64,000 bases of DNA, taken from assembly GCA_021372245.1 (NCBI GenBank), contig JAJFUV010000235.1:29360-93359 (forward strand). The letters run 5' to 3'. The translations under genes were made by a program, and so were the position numbers. The stretch is from Terriglobales bacterium. Its GTDB lineage: Bacteria; Acidobacteriota; Terriglobia; Bryobacterales; Bryobacteraceae. This document shows positions 7,070-17,221 of the stretch, piece after piece (the first letter of the stretch is position 1; each line of letters begins with the position of its first letter). The notes under the pieces are model-generated. The model searched no databases. It was not told the DNA's origin and worked only from the letters and a program-made list of their open reading frames with translations.

Positions 7070-9316
7070 CTAGCGCCGCTTGATCTTGCTGATGGCCGGG
7101 GCGCGTTCCTGCCCGTCCACCAACAGACGGTCATGTTGCGCGAAGTAGGTTAGCTGGCGGCCGGTGGTCGTTCCCTTCAGGCTGTCCGTCAGGGTCGGTG
7201 CGCCCCCCGTCAGCAGTACGCGCTCCTCGCCTGTGTAATACTCGGCGTGCTCGGCTGTGCCCCGCCGCGTACGGTCCGGAGCCGACTGGAGGATCACGAC
7301 CTTTCCGTCGGCGATCGCCTTCTCGAGAGACGACTGCTTCGAGGAGTCGTTCAGGTAAGCGCGGAGAATCTGCGAGGTGACTACCATGGCAGGCCGGCGT
7401 AGCGTGACGTCACCTGTATAAAGCGCCAGCCGGGTAGCATCGTCGTAGTCCAGCTTGGCCGCGGTGATCACGTTGTAGACAGGGGCCGATTGCCGCGGCG
7501 CCTTGTCGCCGCCCCGGTCCAGGAACTCACTCGCCACGTTGTCGACCGCCGCCAGTTTCCGGCGCTTGCGGTCGATTTCGATCTGTTTCGCGCGGAGCCG
7601 GTTGGCGCCCTGCCAGGCGACGGCGTTGCCGCTGAGGGTGACCACCTGGCCGGATTCGCGCGAGGTCATCCAATCGGCCTTCCCTTGCGTGGGTTCATCC
7701 CCGGAAAGCATTGGCGACGAAGACGATTTCCCTTTCCGCTCGGCCGCGCGCGTGGCGAAGACGTCGCCTTGCGCCGCGAAGTCGCCGGTCTTCTGGTCCA
7801 TGTCGATATGGCGCGCCGACGTGGAGCCTTGCGGATCCCAGGTGCGCGCCTGGCCGTCGAGCGAGATGCGGTTCTGGCGCGGATCCATGCGCGCATCGTT
7901 GGCGCGCGCGTGCCGCTCGCCTTCCTCGTAGCGGAAGTCCTGCCACTGGTGAAGGCCCTCCAATTCGCCTGTCTTCTGATCGAATGCCGCTTCCAGGCCC
8001 TTGCTCCAGGTGCGCGCCGGCGGTGGGGCGGGCTTGCCTGGCTGCTTTTCTCTCTCGGTCCACGTGGAGGTGTTCGAGCCCTGCAGGCTGCGAATCTGGT
8101 TCCGCGCGCCGTAGTCGATGGTAAGCCGCTCGGCGTCCATGGCACGGAATCGTTCCCCCTTGCGCCGCGCCAGAAACTCAATTCTCGCCGGGTTGTGGGT
8201 GCGCACCTGTTGGATCTCTTCGCCTCCCGGGCGCATCTCCAGTTCGATGGTTTCACTCTTGAGCAGTTTTGCCTGCGGCGTCACTCCGGTCTTGCGCGGC
8301 GCCGGATTGCTGGCTACTTCGCCGTGGCCGGAGGCCAGCGCCCGCTTGAGGTTGCTCTGCTTGCCCGCGATGGCGAAATTCAGCTCCAGGAGATCGGAAT
8401 TCACCGTGGTCACGCCGTCCGCGGTGGTCGACATCAGGCGTGCTTTCCCGTTGCCGACAATCTTCTCCATGACGCCTTCGGCGTTGAACCACATGGTGAG
8501 GCCCTGCGCCTGGTAATCCATTCTGCGCCGCGGCTCCACGTCGTTGCCCTTAGCTGTCTGCGCTTCCACCAGGCGGATGGCGCCATCTTCGATGCTGACC
8601 ACCGCGGCGGCGGTTTCCAGCGTCATGCCCCCGCGCTTCAGCTTCGCCCAGGGAAATAGGTACACTTTCGATTCGGATTCCTTGTAAATCAGCTCGCCGC
8701 TTTCAAGCTGCATGGGCTGGGGCCGTGGTCCGCGTCCTCGCCAGTCGAGCTTCACCTGGCTGTGCATGTGCAATTCCCGGACGGAGGGGTCGTACGTAGC
8801 GCCCACCGATTCGCCGCCGCCCAGGTCGAATTCGAATTTCGTGGGACGGTCCGTCGTAGCACGAGCTGTCCGCGCGTCGAAGGTCACGCCGCTGGACCGG
8901 ATGACCATGAGCTGCCCTTTCGGCGTTCCCTGGACCGGCACTCCGCGCGTGATCTCCACTTCGCCTTCCGAATAAAGCGTGGCCTGGTCGGGAATGTAAG
9001 TCGCTTTGGCCGAACGCACGCGATCGAACTCCTTGGCCGAGTCGCGGTATAGGTGCAACTCCACGCCTTGCAGTTCCATGCGCGGAGGATCTTTCACCTG
9101 CTCGAACTGCTTGGCGCAGATGTCGATAATGGGACGCGCGCCTTCGCTCTTGGTCACGCACCAGTCGGGCGCCACCGCGTTTAGACGCATAGGGAGGGGT
9201 TGTGGCGGCGGAGGGGCCTGCGCCTGTTGAATCCGCTTCTGCAAGTAGTAGACGCCGCCCACGCCGGCCACGATCAGGACCATCAGGACGAGAGGAATCC
9301 AGCGCGCGCGCCGCAT
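7070..9316 (-). CDS. Very large LptC/LptA (OstA-like) LPS-transport protein
   Basis: A 748-residue protein beginning with a membrane anchor (about residues 5-25) followed by a periplasmic region. An LptC-like part, where the protein binds a ligand described here as LPS only by family knowledge, lies at about 40-190 (MELQGVELHLYRD, then an E-G-E-VEITRG stretch). OstA/LptA-like beta-jellyroll units recur to the C-terminus (for example VVTLSGNAVAWQGANRLRA, and YNVITAAKLDYDDATR with TGDVTLRRPAM). Classical LptC and LptA are each about 190 residues, so this looks like an anchored fusion or an extended bridge. It is 36 bases upstream of lptB on the same strand. The role in LPS transport is well supported; the number of jellyroll repeats is not resolved by eye. 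Confidence 0.8.
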   Translation of the reverse strand: MRRARWIPLVLMVLIVAGVGGVYYLQKRIQQAQAPPPPQPLPMRLNAVAPDWCVTKSEGARPIIDICAKQFEQVKDPPRMELQGVELHLYRDSAKEFDRVRSAKATYIPDQATLYSEGEVEITRGVPVQGTPKGQLMVIRSSGVTFDARTARATTDRPTKFEFDLGGGESVGATYDPSVRELHMHSQVKLDWRGRGPRPQPMQLESGELIYKESESKVYLFPWAKLKRGGMTLETAAAVVSIEDGAIRLVEAQTAKGNDVEPRRRMDYQAQGLTMWFNAEGVMEKIVGNGKARLMSTTADGVTTVNSDLLELNFAIAGKQSNLKRALASGHGEVASNPAPRKTGVTPQAKLLKSETIELEMRPGGEEIQQVRTHNPARIEFLARRKGERFRAMDAERLTIDYGARNQIRSLQGSNTSTWTEREKQPGKPAPPPARTWSKGLEAAFDQKTGELEGLHQWQDFRYEEGERHARANDARMDPRQNRISLDGQARTWDPQGSTSARHIDMDQKTGDFAAQGDVFATRAAERKGKSSSSPMLSGDEPTQGKADWMTSRESGQVVTLSGNAVAWQGANRLRAKQIEIDRKRRKLAAVDNVASEFLDRGGDKAPRQSAPVYNVITAAKLDYDDATRLALYTGDVTLRRPAMVVTSQILRAYLNDSSKQSSLEKAIADGKVVILQSAPDRTRRGTAEHAEYYTGEERVLLTGGAPTLTDSLKGTTTGRQLTYFAQHDRLLVDGQERAPAISKIKRR

Positions 9317-9343
9317 GCTGCTTTCAGGATAGCGATTTTCGCG

Positions 9344-10219
9344 TTACGGACGCGTGCGGACCTCGGTCGCCGTCGGGAAGTCCGCCGGAACCTTTTGCTT
9401 CACTTTCCCGGTCGCGGCCCATTCCGCGCCGCGCTGCAGCGTGACGATGAATCCGACGCAGCTCATCGAAGACGGATCGTGGCCGATCATGGTGTGAAAG
9501 ATCCGCCCCTTGCCATAGGTGATCGAGAACATGAGCGGCTCGTCCCTACCCGAGCCCCTGGTGGCGGGGTCAGAGTACGCGGTGGCGAGCAGCGTCAGGT
9601 TCTTCGCCGGCCCGCGCATGTGGTCGTACAACTCGTCCTTTGCGTGCATCCACACCGGCGGCAGTCCGGCCATGATGGGATGCTTCGGCTCACGCACCGT
9701 GATCTGGTAGGCGTGTTGCTTGCCGTGGTTGCCGGCGCGGCCCGGCGAGTCGTCCCGTACGATCTTGCCGTCCTTCCAATAGAGATACGGGCCCGATTTC
9801 TCGTTCCATGCCACCCAACCGCCCAAGCCTATGATTTCGGTGAATTCCGGCCAGTCGCCGAAGGCATTGTCGGCCGCGTGGTACACGACCACTCCGCCGC
9901 CCTTGCGGACGTAGTCGAGGAACGCCGTACGCACAGGCTCGCTCCAGTTGTCGCCCACGTAGTTCAGAACCACCACGCGATAGGCGGCGAAATTCGGCTT
10001 GAACTGCTCCATCGGCCCGCCCTTGGGCGGCGTAGTGGTCACGTCCACCTGGAACAGGCCGGAACTTTCCAGATCCTTCTTCAATACCGGCGTCGTGCTT
10101 TTCCAATCGTGATTGTTCTGCCCGTCGATGATGAGTGCTTTCATCTTCGGCGCGGCGAACGCGGCGGCGGCGAGCGCCACTTGGAGGGCCAAGCTGGCAA
10201 GCAAGAGTTTTCGGGACAT
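9344..10219 (-). CDS. Secreted ThuA-like domain protein
   Basis: A 291-residue protein with a signal peptide (about residues 1-23, ending FAAP) followed by a ThuA-like, class I glutamine-amidotransferase-like fold. The visible marks are ALIIDGQNNHDW at the first strand, VVVLNYVGDNW, the GGGVVVYHAADN turn, and HPIMAGLP and GKGRIFHTMIGHD near the end. ThuA proteins take part in trehalose or related disaccharide use in some bacteria and are often exported enzymes of unknown reaction in Acidobacteria and Planctomycetes. It ends 27 bases upstream of the LptC-like gene on the same strand, probably without functional linkage. The fold call is firm; substrate is unknown. Confidence 0.85.
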   Translation of the reverse strand: MSRKLLLASLALQVALAAAAFAAPKMKALIIDGQNNHDWKSTTPVLKKDLESSGLFQVDVTTTPPKGGPMEQFKPNFAAYRVVVLNYVGDNWSEPVRTAFLDYVRKGGGVVVYHAADNAFGDWPEFTEIIGLGGWVAWNEKSGPYLYWKDGKIVRDDSPGRAGNHGKQHAYQITVREPKHPIMAGLPPVWMHAKDELYDHMRGPAKNLTLLATAYSDPATRGSGRDEPLMFSITYGKGRIFHTMIGHDPSSMSCVGFIVTLQRGAEWAATGKVKQKVPADFPTATEVRTRP

Positions 10220-10334
10220 GACACTTCGAGTATCGCAAAGTTGGGAGCCCTAGGGAACTGTCCGCAGAAAACTTGCGCTTGTTTTTGTCAGGTATAGAAT
10301 ATTTCATTTGTTTTCTGTGTGTTGCGAAATCACC

Positions 10335-10365
10335 TTGTCACTCTTCGTTGGAGTGTGCTAATAAT
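10335..10365 (+). promoter_or_regulatory. groESL promoter with CIRCE-like inverted repeat in the spacer
   Basis: TTGTCA at 10335-10340 and AATAAT at 10360-10365 form a plausible -35/-10 pair with a 19-base spacer. CACTC at 10339-10343 and GAGTG at 10351-10355 form a short inverted repeat with a 7-base loop, and the right arm continues as GAGTGTGCTAA. It resembles the HrcA operator CIRCE (GCACTC-N9-GAGTGC), but the loop is shorter and the left arm is degenerate. The placement over the promoter is what one expects of an HrcA site. Confidence 0.45.
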
Positions 10366-10440
10366 AGTCAACGGGGCAGGTTGAATTCCGCTGTGGCCCC
10401 ATTCGAAAGTTACAAACTCACTCTGATGGAGGTTTAGTAG

Positions 10441-10728
10441 ATGAAGATTCGACCGCTCTACGACCGGATCGTAGTGAAAAGGATCGAGGAGAAGGAAACC
10501 GTCCTGGGCGGCATCATCATCCCGGACACGGCCAAAGAAAAGCCCCAGGAGGGCGAGGTCGTGGCTGTTGGCAAGGGAAAGCGCCTTGAGGATGGCAAGC
10601 TGGTGCCTCTGGATGTGAAGGCCGGCGACCGCATCCTTTTCGGCAAGTACTCCGGCAACGACATCAAGATCGATGGCGAGGAGTACCTGATCATGCGCGA
10701 GGACGAAGTCCTCGGAGTTCTGAACTAA
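10441..10728 (+). CDS. groES: Co-chaperonin GroES (copy 1)
   Basis: A 95-residue GroES with the standard start [14 protein letters not shown], the mobile loop around [20 protein letters not shown] (about residues 17-36, with the GGIIIP hydrophobic tripeptide that docks GroEL), and the ending [16 protein letters not shown] lies 9 bases before the ATG. It forms the lid of the GroEL folding chamber and is followed after 24 bases by groEL, the usual operon. The 220-base upstream gap holds the probable regulated promoter. A second groES lies at 41481. Confidence 0.97.
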   Translation: MKIRPLYDRIVVKRIEEKETVLGGIIIPDTAKEKPQEGEVVAVGKGKRLEDGKLVPLDVKAGDRILFGKYSGNDIKIDGEEYLIMREDEVLGVLN

Positions 10729-10740
10729 GGGGTTCTTTAA

Positions 10741-12378
<1,638 letters not shown>

Positions 12379-12382
12379 GTAG

Positions 12383-12410
12383 AGAAGTCAGAATACAGAA
12401 GACAGAATGG
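12383..12410. repeat. Four tandem heptamers, consensus AGAANNC
   Basis: AGAAGTC, AGAATAC, AGAAGAC and AGAATGG follow one another without gaps between the groEL stop and its terminator. The unit is 7 bases; the last copy is degenerate. Confidence 0.6.
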
Positions 12411-12440
12411 CCCGCCCTCGTTCTTGGGGGCGGGCTTTTT
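12410..12440 (+). terminator. Intrinsic terminator of the groESL operon
   Basis: GCCCGCCC at 12410-12417 pairs perfectly with GGGCGGGC at 12428-12435 across a 10-base loop, followed directly by TTTTT at 12436-12440. It is 31 bases after the groEL stop. Confidence 0.9.
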
Positions 12441-12453
12441 CTATGATGGTTAG

Positions 12454-13341
12454 GTGCGCAACGTTCCAACGCCCTTGCTCCTGGCTGCTCTGCCGGCCTT
12501 CCTGGTAGAGATTACCCTCTATTTCCTGACCATGTCGGGACGCACACGCGCCTGGCTGGACCGCTTCTCATCCGGCCGCGTTGCGATTGGACTCGCCGCC
12601 AGCGGCCTGGCAACGTACTCGCTCTACAGCCTTCCGCTCGGGTCCTTCCGTTGGGAATCCTTGGCTCTGCTGGCCCTGTTCGCCTCGCTGGTCCTGGCCT
12701 GGTACTTGGTCCTGCCCCGGCGCTGGTATGCAGACGTGGGCTTCCTAGCGCTGATGGCTGGGGTCGTGTTGAGCAAGGTTTTTGCGCGCATCTACCTCGG
12801 TCCGCATGAGGACCTGCCCGGCTCGACGCTCGGCCAGGTGATGTGGATTCGCCTGGGAGTGGTGGCGGCGCTGCGCTTCCGGGGCATGGAAGGCGTGGGG
12901 CTGGGTCTGCTTCCGACGAGTCGCGAATGGGCTGTCGGTGGATTGCAGTACCTCTATTTCATTCCGATTGGGGTGGTTCTATCGTTCGCGCTGAAATTCA
13001 AAGCGTTTCGGTGGAACAACCTGCCCTGGTGGCTGATTATCCTGACGTTCCTGGCGATGCTGTGGGTAGTGGGGCTGTCGGAAGAGTTCTTTTTCCGCGG
13101 CTTGCTGCTGCAGTGGGTGCGCGCCTGGACCGGACGCGGCACGCTTGCGCTTGTAGCGACGTCCCTTCTGTTCGGCGCGGTGCACCTGCCGTTCGGAGCA
13201 TTCCCAAACTGGAAGTTCGCGCTTATCGCGGCCATCGCCGGCTGGTTCTATGGGCGTGCATACCTGAAAACCGGCAGTATCCGAGCGGCCATGGTGGCAC
13301 ACGCGCTCACCAACGTCACCTGGAAAGCGTTCTTCGCCTGA
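12454..13341 (+). CDS. CPBP-family intramembrane metalloprotease
   Basis: A 295-residue membrane protein starting at GTG 12454, with about eight hydrophobic helices. The protease motifs are EEFFFRG near residues 210-216, FGAVHLPFG near 248-256, and a final helix with ALTNVTW. These Glu and His residues match the CAAX protease/bacteriocin-processing (CPBP, Abi) family, related to eukaryotic Rce1. Bacterial members process prenylated or other membrane substrates or give bacteriocin immunity; no substrate is apparent here. The start follows the groESL terminator by only 13 bases and has no clear Shine-Dalgarno sequence, so it is uncertain by a few codons. Confidence 0.85.
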   Translation: MRNVPTPLLLAALPAFLVEITLYFLTMSGRTRAWLDRFSSGRVAIGLAASGLATYSLYSLPLGSFRWESLALLALFASLVLAWYLVLPRRWYADVGFLALMAGVVLSKVFARIYLGPHEDLPGSTLGQVMWIRLGVVAALRFRGMEGVGLGLLPTSREWAVGGLQYLYFIPIGVVLSFALKFKAFRWNNLPWWLIILTFLAMLWVVGLSEEFFFRGLLLQWVRAWTGRGTLALVATSLLFGAVHLPFGAFPNWKFALIAAIAGWFYGRAYLKTGSIRAAMVAHALTNVTWKAFFA

Positions 13342-13415
13342 GGCGCGGCTCCCGCAATCGTAATGGTCCACACAATCAGAAGCCACGCATACGATGTAGA
13401 CCCGGGCATGGATGT

Positions 13416-13442
13416 GCTGCTCTTTTGCTGAAAAAGAGCAGC
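13416..13442. terminator. Perfect 11-bp hairpin between convergent genes
   Basis: GCTGCTCTTTT at 13416-13426 pairs with AAAAGAGCAGC at 13432-13442 around a 5-base loop. The stem base is GC and its top is A/T, without a following T run on either strand. It lies between the 3' ends of the CPBP and GH89-like genes, so a bidirectional terminator is plausible but unproven. Confidence 0.45.
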
Positions 13443-13489
13443 TCACAGCTTAATATCCTAAAAAAGGCGGTACACCTTTCACAAGCTGT

Positions 13490-15820
13490 TTACGCCGGAG
13501 GGTTGGCCGTAGCTTTGAGCAGATCCTCGACGGTTCCGGCCACGCGTTTCGGGTCCGGCCGGCCTTCACAAAGCGGAAAACCGTCGGCGACCCAGGCTTT
13601 TTCATGTTTATCGTAGTCGGCCTCCAGGGCGGTTCTGCGATAACCTGCGAGCAGGCGTTGTCCCATGCGCATGGCGCGCCTGACCTCTTCCAGATAGCGG
13701 TTCACACGCGGGCGGTAGTAGGTCTTGACCAGCTCGTAATTGTCGCGGCATGCGTAGTCGCGAATCACGCCGGCCCAGAGGGTCAGGATGTCTCGTGCGC
13801 GCCGGTCGAAATCGGGTGAGGCCCCTGGTAAGCGCCGCGCTTTGCGGATACTCCTGCTCAACCAGTAGAAATCATCGTGGCTGAGCAGTTGCTCGATCGA
13901 ATCGAGCAAGACTTCGAGGAACGCCGCGTGGCGCTCGACGGCCGCCTGGTCCAGCATGGAGAAGGCGGCGTTCAACCTCAGCATGTGGGCGTTATAGAGT
14001 TCGGCTGCGTATTGTCTCGCAATATCGTTCAAATCGTGCAAGTACAACTCGCTTTGGCTGAGCTTGGCCGCTGACGCGTGAAACAGTTCGAGCGCTTTCC
14101 GCAGACGCGCCAGATAATCGGGACCGTTCACTCCAGGCCGTATGTCCAACTCCGCGCTGGGCCGCTTCCAGTAGAGCGGCTTGGCGCTACGTGCAGCACC
14201 GTACACCGTGTTCGACAACTCTATGAGCGCAGGCAACATCGACGGCGCGGCTTCACGTCCGTAACGAGCCGAAGCGTACTCTTTCAGGAAGGTGCCGAGA
14301 TCCACCTCGGATGGATTCCACCCGAGCTTGGCCTGGAAGGACGCATAGAAATGGTTGTGCCCGACGGCTTCTTCGTTGGGATAGTAGCCCACACAGTTGA
14401 CTGCTCTTGGATTGCTCGCTACCTCCTTCACCTGTTTCTCTAATCGCCGTACGTCGCCGTGCAGGTAAGTATCGGAGGCGAACGAATAGACCATGCCGAA
14501 GTGCCAGGGACGGCCATCGAAGTAATCCCACTCCTTATACAGAGGGAGACTTTCGGCATACTGATCGACGATGCGAACGCGGTTCTTCGGCACGCGCGCA
14601 AAGTGCTCCTCAACTAAGGGTCGCGGCCACTCACGCGGCTGGTTCGAGTATGTCCAGGTGCTCAGCAGCCCGATACCGCGCGGGTCCACCTCATCCACGA
14701 TTTTGAAATTGGCTCCGGCGATCTCCCGGCGCACGCTCTCCTGCAACGCGCTGTCCCCGCGAAACGAACATTCGAGGTAGTTTTCCAGCCAGTAGTAATG
14801 ATCCGTCCCATACAGCCGGTTATATGCTTCGAGAAAGGCTTTGCCGGCCTTTCCGTAAAGCGGGTCAGTGGGGTGCAGGTAGGTCTGCGCGTAACGGTCG
14901 GGGCCGGGCCAGATGGACTGGAATGTGCGCGCCTGAGGGAACACCCGCTGAAACTCCGGTGGAACCAGGCCGGAGACGGAGGGCGAGACAGTCTTCATGC
15001 CGCGCTCTCGGGCATACCCAATGATTCTGTGGTTCAGGTCGCGCTGCCATTCCGCCCACGCCGCGGGTTGCGGCGGATCGACACCGTACTTGATGGGCTG
15101 GAACATGCCGAAGGGCGGACCGGAGTAACTTGACTGCGCAACCTGAACTCCGAATTGTTTCCATACGTCGCGCCACACCAGATCTTCCCCCGGGGTGTCC
15201 CAGAGACTCAGTATGTTGTAGCGGCATTTCAAGAGCCAGTCGATGTAACGGCGCCAATCGTCCCAATCCCACCATGGTGCCGAGTACCAGTAGATGGTCA
15301 AATTCATCGCCATGCGCTCGGCAAAGCGCGGCTTGGTGGACAGGTTAATGCCGTGGAAGGGAAGTGCGTTGCGGTGCGGTACCTGATCACCGTCGGCAAA
15401 AAAGCCTACCCCACAGCAGCGCTCCAGGTAATCGTACACGGCGAACCACGTCGCGATGGGCGTGGCCCCCAGCAGGACGAGTTGTCCACCGCCTTCGGGC
15501 ATCCAACGGATCAAATAGGCTTCCGCGTTTTCAAGGGCGGGATCCGGCAGCGCACCCGACGCAATGAGCCGTACAACGGTTTTCGTACGGCCCACATGGA
15601 CTACGCCCGCCGGCGATGAGGCAGCCTTGGAATCATCAACCAGGGCCGGCTTTACGCCGGTTATGCGCTCGATATAGCGGACCAGTTCCTTTGCCGCCAG
15701 TGCCTCCGGGCGCGAGGACGGATCGAAGGCGACGCGAATACGGTCTGGTGTGAGCACACCTCCGGCGGCTCCACCGATGGCGGACTGAAGAAACTCTCTG
15801 CGGGGTAGCATCCGCCCCAA
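13490..15820 (-). CDS. Exported GH89-like alpha-N-acetylglucosaminidase
   Basis: A 776-residue protein with a Tat-like signal (RREFLQSAIGGAAGG near residues 6-20). An N-terminal alpha/beta domain typical of exo-hexosaminidases (about 30-150) is followed by the NAGLU-type barrel. The barrel start WWDWDDWRRYIDWLLKCRYN (near 185-204), then WDTPGEDLVWRDVWKQFGV, matches the GH89 pattern of W-x-W and I-D-W residues. A helical C-terminal domain follows, as in NAGLU. GH89 enzymes remove terminal alpha-N-acetylglucosamine from glycans outside the cytoplasm. Several GH89 positions differ (LSLWDTPGE instead of the usual Q-E), so activity and substrate may be altered. It is a single gene, convergent with the CPBP gene. 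Confidence 0.7.
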   Translation of the reverse strand: MGRMLPRREFLQSAIGGAAGGVLTPDRIRVAFDPSSRPEALAAKELVRYIERITGVKPALVDDSKAASSPAGVVHVGRTKTVVRLIASGALPDPALENAEAYLIRWMPEGGGQLVLLGATPIATWFAVYDYLERCCGVGFFADGDQVPHRNALPFHGINLSTKPRFAERMAMNLTIYWYSAPWWDWDDWRRYIDWLLKCRYNILSLWDTPGEDLVWRDVWKQFGVQVAQSSYSGPPFGMFQPIKYGVDPPQPAAWAEWQRDLNHRIIGYARERGMKTVSPSVSGLVPPEFQRVFPQARTFQSIWPGPDRYAQTYLHPTDPLYGKAGKAFLEAYNRLYGTDHYYWLENYLECSFRGDSALQESVRREIAGANFKIVDEVDPRGIGLLSTWTYSNQPREWPRPLVEEHFARVPKNRVRIVDQYAESLPLYKEWDYFDGRPWHFGMVYSFASDTYLHGDVRRLEKQVKEVASNPRAVNCVGYYPNEEAVGHNHFYASFQAKLGWNPSEVDLGTFLKEYASARYGREAAPSMLPALIELSNTVYGAARSAKPLYWKRPSAELDIRPGVNGPDYLARLRKALELFHASAAKLSQSELYLHDLNDIARQYAAELYNAHMLRLNAAFSMLDQAAVERHAAFLEVLLDSIEQLLSHDDFYWLSRSIRKARRLPGASPDFDRRARDILTLWAGVIRDYACRDNYELVKTYYRPRVNRYLEEVRRAMRMGQRLLAGYRRTALEADYDKHEKAWVADGFPLCEGRPDPKRVAGTVEDLLKATANPPA

Positions 15821-15858
15821 TTTATCGCATGGGGCGGTGAAGTGGCTACGCTGTCCGG

Positions 15859-17124
15859 TTATTCAGCCACTTTGCGGGCGCGCTCGAACAGATAGTTCAG
15901 GGTTTTCTCGGTACGAATGTGCGAAGCGATGCGGCGCAGCGTTCCGTCCTTTTCGAACTTCACGCGCAGGGCCGCTACGGGCTGGCGTTCCTGGCGCGCC
16001 AACCGCTGCAGTTCGCGATCCACCTCGTCGGTGGTCGGTTCGATCTGCTGCTTGTCGGCAACGCGATCCAGCAACAGAGACGCTTTGACGTCGCGCACGG
16101 CCTTTTCGCGCTGGGACTCGCGGATCTTGTCCCAGTCCAGTTTCACCGTCCTGGGATCGACGCCGCGTACGGCAAGCGAGCGGAGATTCTGTTCGACGAT
16201 ATCCTCGATGCGATGCTCGATGAGCGCTTCAGGCACAGGGAAGTCGTGCAGGTCTACCAGCTTCTCCACCAGCTTGTTCTTGGCGTCCTGCTGGGCGACG
16301 AACTCCTTCTCGCGAAGCATGACGTTGCGCAGGGCCTCGCGCAGTTCGCCGAGGTCCTTGTAGTCGCCCAGGTCGTGGGCAAACTCGTCGTTCAACTCCG
16401 GAAGTTCCTTGCGGCGCACGCCCTTCACGACGGCGCGGAAACGCACGGTCTTGCCGGCCAGCCTGCGTTCCGTGTAATCCTCGGAATAAGTGACGTCGAA
16501 CTCACGCTGCTCGCCGGGAGCCGCGCCGGTCAGGTTCTCGGTGAACGCCGGTAGCGTGTCCTCGCTGCCGATGTGCAGCACCATCTCGTCGTTCTTGATC
16601 GGCTCGCCCTCGACGCCCGCAAGGCTCTCCAGGCTGACGACGGCGAAGTCGCCTGCTGCGAGCGGGCGGGGATCGATGTCCACGTACTCGGCCTTCTCTT
16701 CGCGAAGATGTTCCAGGCGCTGGCTGACTTCCTCGTCGGTCACTTCCGGGTCCCGATAGACCACCGGCAGGCCTTCGTACTCTTTCAGTTCGAAAGACGG
16801 CAGAACCTCGAAATCCACCTTGAACTGGAGCGGCTGGCCCGGTTCGTACTTGACATCATGCAGGCTAGGCGGGCCCGCCAGGTTCAACCCTTCGGCCTCC
16901 GCCCTTTCGCGGAAGAACTTGGGGGCTAGGTTTTCGAGAACGTCCTGGCGGATGTCTTCCTTAAACCGGCTGCGGATGATGCTCGTAGGGACGTGGCCCG
17001 GACGAAAACCGGGCAGGCGCAGCTTCTTCTGCAGGGAAGCCACCACTTTCTCGGTCTCGGCCTCAACCTCGGATACCGGGATCGAAATGTCCAGCGTACG
17101 TTTGCAGACCTCTTCTGTTGACAA
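15859..17124 (-). CDS. tig: Trigger factor
   Basis: A 421-residue ribosome-associated chaperone and peptidyl-prolyl isomerase. The N-terminal ribosome-binding domain carries LPGFRPGHVPTSIIRSRF (near residues 36-53), the signature loop that docks on protein L23. The FKBP-like PPIase domain lies at about 155-240, and the helical substrate cradle fills the rest. Length is normal. In many bacteria tig precedes clpP-clpX; here it stands alone, with the next gene on the strand (GH89-like) 39 bases downstream and ahcY 97 bases upstream. The assignment is secure. Confidence 0.95.
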   Translation of the reverse strand: MSTEEVCKRTLDISIPVSEVEAETEKVVASLQKKLRLPGFRPGHVPTSIIRSRFKEDIRQDVLENLAPKFFRERAEAEGLNLAGPPSLHDVKYEPGQPLQFKVDFEVLPSFELKEYEGLPVVYRDPEVTDEEVSQRLEHLREEKAEYVDIDPRPLAAGDFAVVSLESLAGVEGEPIKNDEMVLHIGSEDTLPAFTENLTGAAPGEQREFDVTYSEDYTERRLAGKTVRFRAVVKGVRRKELPELNDEFAHDLGDYKDLGELREALRNVMLREKEFVAQQDAKNKLVEKLVDLHDFPVPEALIEHRIEDIVEQNLRSLAVRGVDPRTVKLDWDKIRESQREKAVRDVKASLLLDRVADKQQIEPTTDEVDRELQRLARQERQPVAALRVKFEKDGTLRRIASHIRTEKTLNYLFERARKVAE

Positions 17125-17221
17125 TGGATTACCTCAATCTGACTGTCTCGACGGTGCGTAAAACTCCCGCGCCCGCGTGTTCCGGGCTCCGATAGCGTTT
17201 CCGTGCCGTCCGAGCGATTTC

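Noticed and set aside
10381..10402. Possible sigma-32-type promoter (TTGAA ... CCCCAT) before groES
   Set aside because: The spacer is only 11 bases and the CCCCAT half lacks its usual flanks; the upstream TTGTCA/AATAAT pair fits better.
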